From contig CAJFCV020000003.1 in the NCBI GenBank assembly GCA_904066235.2, forward strand, positions 5,642,001 through 5,706,000: a DNA stretch of 64,000 nucleotides. The letters run 5' to 3'. The translations under genes and the position numbers were made by a program. The notes beneath the pieces were generated by a model. The model saw only the letters and a program-made list of their open reading frames with translations. It was not told the DNA's origin and made no database searches. Below, piece after piece: positions 24,378 through 36,600 of the stretch; within the stretch, counting starts at the first letter, position 1; every line of letters begins with the position of its first letter. The stretch is from Bursaphelenchus xylophilus. Lineage: Eukaryota > Nematoda > Chromadorea > Rhabditida > Aphelenchoididae.

Positions 24378-27300
24378 ATGGAAATCAACCAAGACTTAAT
24401 CCTGGCCATACTCGATAACCCCAATCAAAATTTCACCAGCTTTTTGTTCGGTAATTTCAGCTTTATCGTCATCAATGGCTGTCTTTATTAAACTATATTT
24501 TAGAGTCGGATGCAGCTTCAACGATTAAACTTTTATCAGAGACAGTCTCCAGAAAGAATGGCCATAAAGTTGTGATACAATGCCTGAGTATTTGGCAAGA
24601 TTTCCAGCAATCAGATCACCCTCTCTCAGTAATCCTGGATGAATTACAACATGCGAATAAAGTGGACTCTGTTGAGGGGATTCTTCGTCTACTTAACGGT
24701 CTTCTAGAACATTCTCCCGATCCCATTGCCAAGATCAGAGTTAGGCGTGAGCTTGAAGGTAACACATCTCCTCTTTTGTTGCTCTTGTTACCACCAATAC
24801 TAAGATTAGTCGTTTCAGAATTGGAATTTGACCGTCATCTGAAGAATGTCTGGTGAGAATCTGTTTTGTAATCATTCCCCAAACACATCTGTTACCTGCT
24901 CTTTATTGTATTTGAGGGGAGAAAGACGCTGGGAACGTTGGATGCCGTTCCTCGTCATGATTTCTGACTCATAGCCTTAGGGATTCTGGTTTCTTTCCGT
25001 TTTTTTATTTTTATTTATGGCCCAATTTTAGTCAGAGGTTCGATTCGAATGTTCTGGACCAATTAATTAGCAACTTCTTCCTTTTATTTTCTGGTGTTCA
25101 GAAAGAGAATAACATCAGTGTGATCCCCGTGGTTAGATGTAGACACAACGACGCTGACTCTGGAACCTTTTCCAGTGAAGACGAAGATATGAACAGTCAG
25201 CATGACTCTATCATTAAGGTCGGTAATATAAATTATTTGATAAATAAACTACTTTCAGAATCCAGAAATTGCGGAAGACCTCAATTCTTTACTCTTGGCA
25301 TTAGATGATCACGAACAACTTAAATTGCTGATTAAGCAGCTAAAGAGCGTTAAGAATGTTCCTGACGTCCTAAAGAATATCAACGAAAATTTAAAGAAGC
25401 CTTTAACTTCGGCAACTCCACCACCTCCCCCTCCCCCGCCCCTTCCTTCCACATCTTCTCCATCCAACCCTCCGCCTCTACCTGCTCCTGTTCCTGTTCC
25501 TCCACCTCCCCCACCATCCTTAAATGGTGTGAGAAATGGTCCTCTCCCACCTCCGCCTCCTCTTGGCAAACCTGGTCCTGGCTTACCGCCTCCAGGGCCT
25601 CCGCCTGTTAACGGAATTTTCAAGCCACCACAGAAACAAAAGGTGGAGATCCCAGCCTCACTTAAGCCAAAGATTCTGCCGGCTGAAGGGAAGAAGTTAA
25701 GGCATTTGCAATGGACAAAGATCCCGGTCAACGGACTCCAGAACGAGTCTAACATCTGGCTGAACATGAGCGTTTTCGGAACTGACTTGAGTAAGTTTGA
25801 ATGTGGCTGGTTTTATGGAGAATAAAGGACGCCGTTTTATGGGTATTAAAACATTTCAAATTTCAGTCTCCAAACTCAACTTCAAAGACCTTGACCAGTA
25901 TTTCGAAGTATCCGAGACAACCTCCGAACTCCAGCAGCCAAAAGAAGAGAAGGAAAACAAGTCAAATACAGTATCCCTTCTTAATTCGAAGCGATCGTTG
26001 AGTGTGAATGTCTTCTTGAGAGCCTCCAAAGGTGTTGAGAATTTAACTGAGTTCTTCAAAAAAGGAGAATCAGAAGCTATTGGCGTCGAACAACTCAAGA
26101 TGCTGGTACCACTTCTTCCCACTGAAGAAGAATGCCAGACTTTAAACAATTATACAGGGGACAGAGAACAGCTGGGGTCAGCAGAACAGTTTCTTTTACA
26201 AATAATGGGAGTTCCCTTTTACAAGACGAAGTTGGATTGTATGATTCTAAAAGAAGAATTTGCTGGATTCATCGACAATGTTCAGCCAGAACTCGAATTA
26301 CTGATTAGGGCTGGGAAAGGTAAGAAAATGAGGTAATTTTAAGTCGACTTTTTTTAGACTTGAAATCATCAGCGTCTCTCAAAAAAGTACTCTACATACT
26401 TCTTCACATGGGCAATTATTTGAATCATGGGGCTGGAGTTGGAAACGCCGTTGCATTTAAATTGACGTCACTATGGAAGATTGATGAACTTAAGGCCAAG
26501 AAATCAGATAGAACTTTGTTAAATCTTGTGGCGCAAGTAGGTTATAGTAGTCGCAGTGGATTAAAATTCTGTTCCAGGAAGCGCAGAAATTAGATATTCA
26601 TTTGGAAGAATTAAGTTTTGTTCAAGATGCAGCTAAGTAAGTTCTGTTTTACATATATTAACCGTTCAATTTCAGAGTTTCTTTTGAATTATTGAAAAGT
26701 GAAGTTAAAAGTTCTATGGATAGAATTCAACGTCTGGAGAATCAGCTGACAAATAAAAATGATGCATTCTTTAACGAATTTCGACTCTTTTTAGAGGTAA
26801 AACAAAATAATTTTTAAATTTTGATGACTATTCTTATTTCAGCGATCCAAAGAAAAGGTGAAGAAGGCGAATTCCCTCTTAGAAAACATCGAACTTCTTC
26901 GTAAGGAGCTAGCCATTTATTTTTGTGAGAATGAGAAAACGTTCAGTCTGGAGGAGTGCTTTAAAATCTTGGCCAACTTCCTAACTAAATATAAGAATGC
27001 GATGAATGTAAGGCAATATCATCAATAATGACTTTTTCTTAGGAAAATATGCAAAGAGAAGAAAGGCAAAGCAGAATGCAAGAAAGGGGTCTCCCTTCAG
27101 TACCATCTACTCCAATCACTGTGTCAGCCCCGTCGACGCCAAGAGTAACATCGCCCTCTTCAAGTCGGAAGCCCTCGATTATAACAGAACAGGACCGGGG
27201 CCGGGAATCATTCCCATTGACCCCTTATAATCAAAGAAGAAAGTCGTCGGCGAGAAGAGAATCCGTCTTTAACAATGTCGGCTCTGGCTGTGATCTTGGA

Positions 27301-28380
27301 GTTTTCATTGATGGGGCGTTGAACTCTCGGAAATCTTCAAGAGTCAGCCAATCTCCTGTTTTCAATGGCCTGAGGGAAAATACTGAAGAGAAATGTAGTG
27401 AAGAAATTATTTCGGAAATCCCCCAGAAGATTGTAAATTTTATGAATAACAAGGACGTCAGAGTTATTAATGAGAAGCCACCTGTTCAACCAGAGATGAA
27501 GTCAACGTCATGCTCGTTAATAACCCAACCATCTGCTTCTATTTCCGAGTCTTCAGTTAAAGGTATTCCCAGAAAGAGCACTACCGTTCCATCAAAGAGT
27601 CCTCCTGTGGCAAGAAAATCATCATCTTCGCCCGTTACTTCTAATGATACTAGACAGCCAAATGCAACAACATCAAAGACCTTACCAGCAACAAAGAATT
27701 TGAATATAAAACAAAAGGAGCCAGGCAATAAACCACCTGCGGCACCAAATTCGAGTACATCAAGCAGGACAGTGCTTAGACGCGTGCCAGATAAACTAAT
27801 GCTGAAGGAAAATGAAGACGGAGAAGAGATTAAGAGCGTCTCCGGACGGAGAATGAACATGTCCAAGATCAGAACGAAGAGTAGTACGGCTGGTTCCCCT
27901 CAAACTGAGAGAAGACATCTTCCCACTTGTCCAGTCAAACCCTCGGATATCAGAGCGAACCGAATTGGCAATTCTCCGTCGTCTCCTAGTTGGGCAAGAC
28001 AATCAGCAGCTACTCCTTTACAGAAAACCACTCTGGAAAGCATACCGAGCAGATCAACAATATCACCTAGATTATCCAAGACAATTAGTGTGTCGAGACC
28101 AGTTCCCGCTTCGAATACCTCTCCCAGAACTTCAACAACAACTTCCAGACAAAACTCAACGGTTGCAACATCTAGGGTAGCTGCAGCTGCAGAAAGGCTG
28201 AGCAATGCAAATGTGAAACCATTACAATCAGCGTCTTCGGTAGCTTCAAAAGCGAGATCAGGGATGAATGCAGCTGAAAGAAGAAGCGTGTTCAAGAAGA
28301 CGGATTCGGTTAGCACCGCCTCAAGACCTGCTCTCATCAAGACCGGATCAATCAGTGACAAACCAAGATGGCTTGGATAA
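24378..28380 (+). CDS. Formin (FH1-FH2), INF2/FHDC-like, 1131 aa
   Basis: Actin nucleator and elongator. Eleven exons: 24378-24450, 24504-24758, 24819-24852, 25032-25218, 25259-25790, 25867-26319, 26358-26536, 26578-26636, 26676-26796, 26843-27007, 27043-28380; 3396 nt, all phases consistent. Residues 1-180 are a short helical N-terminus (SIWQDFQQSDHPLSVILDEL), shorter than the usual GBD-FH3. FH1 at about 237-301 has runs of 5-8 prolines. FH2 runs from about 318 to 686: KKLRHLQWTKIP, SLLNSKRSLSVNVFLRASK, LLPTEEECQTL, LHMGNYLNHGAGVGNAVAFK and SLWKIDELKAKKS. The LLNSKRSLSVNVFL and GVGNAVAFK forms fit the INF2/FHDC branch better than diaphanous; C. elegans exc-6 and inft-1 are the likely relatives. 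The tail (about 687-1131) is Ser/Pro/Arg-rich and disordered, with many SP and RKSS sites. No WH2 or DAD motif was obvious. Confidence 0.92.
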
Positions 28381-28467
28381 AACTTGTATCTATATATTGT
28401 AGAATGGGTAAAAATATGTTTGAAATCATGGATCAAGAATAACAACCTGTAACTGCATATCCTTTCG

Positions 28468-28473
28468 AATAAA
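28468..28473 (+). terminator. Poly(A) signal AATAAA
   Basis: AATAAA 88 nt after the formin stop codon. Confidence 0.65.
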
Positions 28474-31254
28474 TCAGATTTTTAATCACTTTAAAATCCT
28501 TTGTTTTTTATTCCAATCTTTGAAACATGGGGGATCCAAGGAAAGCAGATGGCTTCGATTTGCATTGAATCCCACTTACTAGTGTTTTAAAAGCCCCGTT
28601 GAGAACATGTCCTCATTTAGTTGGGACAAAGGAGAGTTAATATTCAGAACTCTTTCGGCCTTCCCTCACAGCACAGCCCAATCATTAATCTATCGTTCGA
28701 GTCCCAGGCCAATCTATAAATCGTCAGCTGGTTTGTCGTTTTTTGCAATTTCGTTTCGCATTCAAATCCCTTCAAGGCCCCGTTCTGTCCATTCTTACAG
28801 TCGTTTTCGTATCTTCTACATGCGATTGGAATTCGTAGATCATCCTTGAAGATGGAAAACACTTTTTTTACCGTCCAGTTACGCTGACCCATTCATTCCG
28901 TCAGACATTTCAAAAGTCGAGCTCTCGTAAACATGCCCGGAGGGACGTCATTCCATTTTGGAAAATTCTAGGGGACGATTAGAAATGCACTTGTAGCAAC
29001 CTTTCGAGGTCTTGTTGTTGCCGCCCGAAGGTCCTAATTCCCCCTTCAGAAGTCCGATCTACGGGGTTGTAAATAAGGGGACAGGGGACGACCAGTCATA
29101 TTTCTGGAATTGTATAAGTCCCCGCTCAAATTGAGTTACTCTGCACCCTGAATTAGTTCCCTCTTCTCATCCCCTCCGCTCCTTTCATTGCAAAAAATAG
29201 CCAAAAGGGAAAAGCCCAAGAAATGAAATCCCTTCTTACGCAATGACCTCAGGGCATTTTTCGTTCGGACATTCGGACAAATCCCCCTGGCCGTTTAATT
29301 TGGCCGTCTCGGGTAACGTTATTCGGAATAAGAACTTTTTTGTTTGAAATTTGGCGTTTCTGTCGCAGTAAATGAATAATTAAGTAATGGCCGTTGTTCG
29401 GGCCCACTGATGTGTCTCTTCGTGGGCAGTCCATTTTGGAGGCGGTTTTTTGCTGCCAAGCTTGTCGGAAATCAGTTTTTTTACCATGTCGCCGAATTTG
29501 TAACAATTTGGACTCTTTTAAAAGTTAATCGAAACGATTTAGTTGTAATGAATTCGAGCATTATACCGGTTGTCATAGTTGCCTTGCCTTTTCTCAGTAT
29601 AATCCAAAGTGCTTTGTTTAAGATTAGAATGGGTAAACAATCAAATGAATGTATCTTCGGTTGGATATGTACTTTTCAATCCATTATTTATACTCTTTTC
29701 TTCTTTTAAGTACACTTCTCCATCTTTCTTCCAAACCATCCTGAAAAAGTCTTAATCACGCTCACTGGATTGTAATCATGTTGTTAGAGTCGTGCCTTTT
29801 TCGCCGGAGGAAATGTCTGTCTTCCACTTGTGATAGCGCCATTAGGACCCGGATTCAGAAGTTTTGAGAAAGGATGTCTTTCTGGGGATAGCATGTTGAT
29901 TGGAGCCTTATTGGAGGCATTGGTAGGTAGTCGACCCTTCATTACTGCTTTGCTCCTCGAATTGAGAAATCCAGGAAGTCAATAAAGGAGGTTCATGAAT
30001 AAAATAAAGAGCGCTCCATTTCGAGACTTTGATGCGATAGACATGTCGGCCAAATTATCTCATACTCGCGTCCAAGTGTTACGTTGTTTTTGTTGTTGGC
30101 TTCATTGTCACCCTTTATTGATTACCAATCTAAATGGTTGCTGGAGAGCCGGGAGATTTAGGGATTCCTCTCATAGTCGTATGTGGAAGAAAGTGTCTAA
30201 TTCTGTTGCAGGTAATGAGAAATTGGAGTCCTTTCCCTAAGGCAGAAAAGGATTCCGCGGGCATCAGTTTCAGAAGTTCCGGAACACAAATTCCAACCAG
30301 AGGGCTTCCTTCCAAAGTTTTCTCCCACTCCCACCTCGTATCTTTTCCTACAGTTACCAACCTTCTTTAAGATGCCTGAATATATAATAATATACTACTG
30401 TCGCTGTTTCTCTGTCATTTACTGAGTATTTGTATTTCCGAGTACTACTTTATTACCTTTACACATATCCTTTAATTGTGTTTGAAGTTTGCTGTCTTCG
30501 CTTTTGTGCCCTAAGGATATGTCCTTTCCAATTAGTCCCTTGGTCGTACTTGGTGGTGTTTTGGTTGTTCTCCTTGACTTCCGGTTCTAGATTCATTTTT
30601 AGAATGCGCGATTATTTTGAGTATAAATGATGCCTTCGTCCCCGCAGATGGTTTTATCGCTGGTCTCTTTAATTGACAATGATGACAGTCCAATGAGACG
30701 CTTGTGTCGCTGCGTCGTAAAATGCTTAAGGCATTGCGGAATTCAGAATACCATTTTTTGTTTTAAAACAGATTTTAACCTTATTCTTTAGTGTTTTAGA
30801 AGCAATGTCTTAAATTTCCGTAACATTTTTTGTGTAGTTCTTATCTTATTTTGACCTATGTCATGAAGGATAATCAATCCCGATATTTTTGTTGTCATAT
30901 AATTCTTTGCACAAGTATTGGCCAAGGTTCTATTCTGCCATTTACAATTATAATTTGTCCGATATTTCGCTGACTCTCAACGGGAGCGTTAAGAGTTTCG
31001 AGTTGTGTTTTGATGTTAATGTAAGTGCTGTGTCCACCCACCCTGAGGGGTCTTTTCCCGGTTTGTGCGTCCGTTCCATTCTCCAATTGGCCTGAGATAA
31101 CGTGTGGCCTTGGACCCGCTCATTACACCGCCCCTAATCACGACTTTTATTTATTTCCAGTGTTTTTAATTGTCGACCAGAATGGGTTTGGATCCAACGG
31201 AGAGCACACTTTAATCTCCAATATAAATTGCAATATAACTGTTTGTCCAAAGTC
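28474..31254. other. Intergenic region upstream of the K2P channel
   Basis: No supported gene. Frames at 28607-28849, 29410-29709, 30134-30370 and 30889-31095 have no motifs. The 5' UTR and any non-coding first exon of the channel gene should lie toward the right end. Confidence 0.45.
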
Positions 31255-33272
31255 ATGATGGCATGTGTGACGGTCTCCTCGTCGGCAGAGAAGAGGTTCC
31301 ACCGTTCCCTGTCGACCCCAGACCTTATCTCTTCCACTTCTTCTGCAAGTAAGAGGTCTCTCATCCTTGATCCGACCCCATTACAACCCTTGGATATGGA
31401 GCTGTTATCTCGGCGTCAATCCTCTCTCAATTCTTCTACTGAAAACGCCGTCACCTTCTCTCCAGAAGAGAGGCCACACTCGCGTTCCAATGAACTTACA
31501 GTCCCCATTCAAGAGACCCAGAACGGGTCCATTATCTCATTCGGGAATGTGGAATTGATGCGTTCCAACTCGGAGATGAATGTAGAGACTTACATTGATG
31601 AAAATGGTCACAAGGTCAGCGTGCACAGTACTCCACCAGAAGACTTTCGACAAACTTTGCTGAATGTTGGAAGGACGCTACAGAAAACACACAGTCATCT
31701 AAAAAGGACCAGACTATTACACATGTTCTATTTCCTGGCTTTGCCTGTTTATACGGTTATTGGGGCCGTCATCTTCCATGTAAGTATTTTGGGTTTAACA
31801 TATTTTATATTGTATGTATTATAATTTCAGGCACTTGAGAGTGGGCATGACGAGAGGGTGGCCGAGCATTACAAGGTCCGCTGTCTCACAAATAGATCTC
31901 AAAAGTTATTACAATTAGAAGAGCTTTGTGTTGCCTCAGGCGCAAATTGTTACAACCATTTTAAAGAGCTCCTGAACTCCGTGGATCGATGTTACAGAGA
32001 ATGGCAGCCAGACAATCAAACAGTCATGCATCCCATGTCTGACTTTACTAATGCCATTGTTTATGCTTTCAGGCAAGTCAAGATTGTAAACGTAGTTAAA
32101 TTACATATTATATAAATGACGTCAATTTCATAATTCATTCATTCGTTTGCAGTGTTTACACGTCGATTGGCTATGGCACGGTCTCAGCTAGCACGGTCCC
32201 GGCTCGGGTGGCTACTGTGATCTATGCGGCACTCGGAATTCCACTGTTTTTTGCATTTGTGAAAGAAGAGGGCAATCAATGCAGGATCTGGTTCATCCGG
32301 GTCTACAATTATCTCAAACGTTGGAAACGCCGTCAGCGGAGGAAATGTTGTTGGGGTGCGTTGAATATTTATTAGGGCACAATTCATGGCCTTCAGATAT
32401 TTATAATCGTTCTAAAGTTTGTATTTTAGTCCTGAAAGGAGATGAAAAGAAGATGAATGATGAAGCGATGACATTACGGGACTGTGATCATGACAATCCC
32501 GAAAACGGGAAGCCCTTCTTCGCCCAGACCATGTCCATGTTCGGTAAATATTTATTGTTTAGTCTTACCAGCTCATTAAGATTCGATTCTTATAGATAAT
32601 CATTCTTGTCCGAATCCATGCAGTTTTCCTTAGCAAAGGAATTAAATTTATGATACTCTCGGGAAAACTTCACTTCCGTCTTCGATTTTTATTCCAGCCT
32701 TTTATTTTGAAATCGTATTTTCAGACACCCAGTATATTACATGTTCCGACCAACGTCGCGTGTTCGTGGCCAGTGTCCTAGTGTTTGTAATATATCTCCT
32801 TTTGGCTAGCTATATCTACTCAGTCATGGCTCAATGGGATTACTTTACTTCTTTTTACTTCACTTTTAGCAGTGTCGCCTTGATCGGTGAGTAATTATTA
32901 TAATTAAAACTGTACCTAACACCTTTTCAATCATACTGTCCCTCATTTACAGGATTTGGTGATGTTTATCCGAGTGATCCGCGAATAATTCTGGCCAATA
33001 TGGTGTTCATTGTGATCGGGGTGGTGCTGTTTAGTATGTGTTACTTCATTCTCCAAGAGGAGATCAGAGTGAAGGCCTTTGAGGCCTCTAGAAGAGCCAG
33101 GATGAGTATCTCCAAGTACTCCCATTCTCTGATGTTACACAAACCCCCATGGTCAAGGAGAAATTCCCCTGCCTTTGATCAGAACTCATCAAACTCCTCA
33201 TCAAAGAAGTTTCAACAGAATAGAAAGAGACGGCAGAGTGCTCCGGCCATCACAGTGCAGATGGATCGATGA
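31255..33272 (+). CDS. Two-pore-domain potassium channel (TWK/K2P), 521 aa
   Basis: Background K+ channel of the plasma membrane. Exons 31255-31779, 31831-32072, 32153-32355, 32430-32543, 32725-32886 and 32953-33272 total 1566 nt. Order: long Ser-rich cytoplasmic N-terminus (1-155), M1 (MFYFLALPVYTVIGAVIFHALE), extracellular cap loop with Cys and NxT/NQT sites, pore 1 with filter TSIGYGTVSA, M2 (VATVIYAALGIPLFFAFV), basic loop KRWKRRQRRKCC, M3 (VFVASVLVFVIYLLLASYIY), pore 2 with filter LIGFGDVYPSD, M4 (NMVFIVIGVVLFSMCYFIL) and a basic Ser-rich tail. Both filters are intact, so the channel should conduct. Intron 2 uses a GC donor (CAG/GCAAGT at 32073). ATG 31255 and 31258 are adjacent; an upstream exon cannot be excluded. 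AATAAA at 33421. I cannot tell which twk ortholog it is. Confidence 0.93.
32073..32152 (+). other. GC-AG intron in the K2P gene
   Basis: Donor TTTCAG/GCAAGTCA, acceptor GTTTGCAG. Joining 32072 to 32153 is needed to build pore 1 (AFSVYTSIGYG) in frame. No GT donor nearby gives this junction. Confidence 0.85.
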
Positions 33273-33420
33273 CAAAAAGTAAGACGGTCTTGTCTTATGG
33301 TATCTCACTTCGCCACTATTAATGTGAACAGCGAGTTTCAATCAACTTATTTATTTGATTCAACCACTCAAGATATCTCTGATTGTAATTCCGGGTACCT
33401 TCTTTTTAAAATTATTTTTT

Positions 33421-33426
33421 AATAAA
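33421..33426 (+). terminator. Poly(A) signal AATAAA
   Basis: AATAAA about 150 nt after the K2P stop codon; the tetraspanin ATG follows 176 nt later on the same strand. Confidence 0.55.
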
Positions 33427-33601
33427 TATAATTCTGATTCTAAGATCAGTCCAATTGATCTGTACATAAACTAGCAAAATAATTATTTATTTACGATACG
33501 CAACACTTGAGATGTGTGAGAGAGGAAATAAACCTCTTGCCACTTCCCCGGGGGCAGAGGCAAAACAAAAAACAAACAATAAATTGCGCTTTCCCATTGC
33601 C

Positions 33602-36600
33602 ATGTCGTGTCGGGGATGTTGCCGCAGATTCAGTAGATGCTCCTTGATTATTCTAAACGCCATTCTTACCCTGTTTGGACTGGCTTTGATTGCTGTAGCC
33701 TTGTGGGTCAGATTCGATGTAAATTTCGAGAAAGATTTAAGGATGAATATATTAAACAGTACCCCCAATCCACCAGAGATGTATCGGACCAAGAGCACCA
33801 TTAGGGAAAGCGTAAGTCTGCATTACCAGACCGTCGGAAAAATAGTGACGGGTCGTCACAGCAAAATGTTTCGTCTCGTCGGAAAGGGTGCAGTCTCGCG
33901 TGGTCGAGAATATTCGGTTGGTGCACACTCGGATGGTGAAAGCTCGGATATACGCTCCTTCGGGTGATCGCTTATTCGGGTGGTGCAAATTCAGATGGCG
34001 TATATTCGGGTATATTCGGGCGCATATTCGGATGATGGACTTTTGGGGTGTGAACTGGTTTTCCTCGAAAGAGACCCCGAGTTGAAAGAGACCCCGAGTT
34101 GAAAGAGACCCCGGAATCGGGGGTCTCTTTCGATGTTTCCCCGAAATGGCCGAAAAGGTCAAAAATAGGGTAATCGATGGCGTAGATTCCAAAAATCATA
34201 CTCGCTTTTTCTGATTCTTACTTTTTTGCTTAAGTAGTAATGTTAAAAAGTAATTTTTTGAATTTTTTCTAAAAATAGTCGATTTAGGGGTTTTCGAGGG
34301 TGCTGATTTCGAAAATCATGTTAGCTTTCCTCTTTATAGTACTATCTGGTACTATACAGTACGAGGTGAAAATTGGATTTTGGCGTTAATGGTGTTGGTT
34401 TGAAGCCCTGCACTTCTCAAAAAATGTGTTTTTAGCACTTGGTACTGTATAGTATAAGGTGGTACTATATAGCACGAGGTAAAAATTAAGCTATAACGCG
34501 TGAATGAAGTTGTTTTGGTATGCAGTACTGATCAGACGTTCATTTTGTGCAAAAACAAATTCGTGCTATATAGTACCATGTGGCAAAACACATTTTTGAG
34601 AAGTACTGGGCTTCAAACCCATAGCATTGAGGTGTTACGGCTTAATTTTTACCTCGTACTATATAGTACCACCTCGTACTAAACAGTACCAAGCGCTAAG
34701 AACAAGTTGTTTGAGCAGTACTGTGCACCAAACCAACAGCATTAACATCTGAATGCATAATTTTTAATCGTACTATCCAGCTTGGGGACAAAAACGTCCT
34801 GGGGACAAAACCGCCTTGGGGACAAAACTGGGACAAATCGTCCACTACGCTCAAAAACACGTTTTAAATAACTGGTACTGTTTAGTACTGTCTGGTACTA
34901 TGTAGTACGAGGTGAAAATAGGAGTACTAAGCAACAGAACAACACTACTAACGCCTAAAGGCCAAATTTTTACCTTGTACTACATAGTACCAGACAGTGC
35001 TAAACAGTACCAGTTATTTAAAACGTGTTTTTGAGGAGTACTAAGCATCAAAACAACACCATTAACGCCAAAATCCATATTTTCACCTCGTACTGTATAG
35101 TACCAGGTAGTACTATAAAGAGGAAAGCTAACATGATTTTCGAAATCAGCACCCTCGAAAACCCCTAAATCGACTATTTTTAGAAAAATTTAAAAAATTA
35201 CTTTTTAACATTACAAAGTAAGAATCAGAAAAAACGAATATGATTTTTGGAATCTACGCCATCGATTACCTTTCGGGGTCTCTTTCAACTCGGGGTCTCT
35301 TTCAACTCGGGGTCTCTTTCGATGGCTTTCGTGTGAACTCTCGGGTGACGAAGAAAATCCTTTATTGAGGGCTACTACATAAGTAAGATTTTTACATAAC
35401 ACTGTAAAAAATAAAAAAAATTTTATCTTGCAATTTTTTTCATTTTTAGGGAGTTCGACCATCAGGCCCAAAAACTGTATATTTTGAGCGTAATCCTTTT
35501 TTTATTCAGGTGATAATCTAGCAGCCAGCATTTCAACATTGTCCATAATTATCAACCAAGAAATCCTCCACTCCAAAACGGACTTCATTTTTGAATTACT
35601 CATGCGAGATAAAAAATTAGGATTATTCTCAAAATCTACAGTAATTTTCAGTATTACTTACAATTGTAACAGTAATAAAATAAGAGTAATGCTTGCCCGA
35701 AGCAGATTTCATTTTTGGGTTCCTCATGGCCGAAATCCCTAAAAATGAATAAAAATTTCAAAACTTTAACAGTGTTATGTCGTACTTAGTAGCCATAAGT
35801 ACAATATTTACTTCATCACCCGAGAATTCACTCACCCCAAAAATCCATCACCCGTAAATGCATCTCCCAAATACCATCGAAACCCAATAAATCGAGTATT
35901 AAAAAAATTAGTGCTGTACATCTGGTAACCAATGAGTTGAAATCACAACCAAGTTTTTCAATGGATAGCCCAAAACCTGGATCGGCAAGCCAAAGTGTCA
36001 AGATAGCTTTGAAATCTCGAAAAAACGAGCGAAAAGGGATTTCGACAGTTTGGCAAGCCGACCGAGGTTTTTGGTTTGCCATTAAAAAAATTTGTCATGC
36101 CCATTTTTTACACTTATTCCAACCTTCAGTCATTTTAAAACTAAAAACTCAAAATCCTTTTCGTACGTCCATGGCTGATCCAACTCAGAAATCGTGTTTT
36201 AAAAAATGATGACTTTAACTGTAGGCAGCGCTCACAATCTGGACCCTTGTTGGATGGTCGGTGGCGATGACTTTGGTCGGATTATGGGGAATTCTTTGTG
36301 GCGTCATCTACAAACGCAACATGACATTATCTTACATTGTTGTCAAGACGATTTTAATTGTTGCAGAGATTGGCGTCGCCGTCTTTTTATTTATTTTTAA
36401 ATCTAAAGTATGTTATGTACTTTAATTATGTTGTAATCCGCTTATTTAGATCAAGCATTTGATTCAAGATTATGTCAAATGGGCGTTTGCTTTCTCGACG
36501 ACAGACACCAAAAGTTTGGTTGAAAGAGTAAGTGAAATTTTGAACTGAAATAATAGAGACATACATATGAACACATGTATGATTGTTATATTTAAACATT

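Noticed and set aside
25040..25052. GGTTCGATTCG resembling a tRNA B box
   Set aside because: It lies inside formin exon 4, with no A box at the right distance.
25309..25767. Gly-rich antisense frame across the formin FH1 region
   Set aside because: Complement of the proline runs of FH1.
27900..28445. Long antisense frame over the formin tail
   Set aside because: Shadow of the Ser-rich coding exon, which is in phase with all upstream formin exons.
34200..35100. Possible CRISPR-like or satellite array because of regular GTACTA motifs
   Set aside because: Units alternate in orientation and build a hairpin inside a eukaryotic intron; no direct-repeat/spacer structure.
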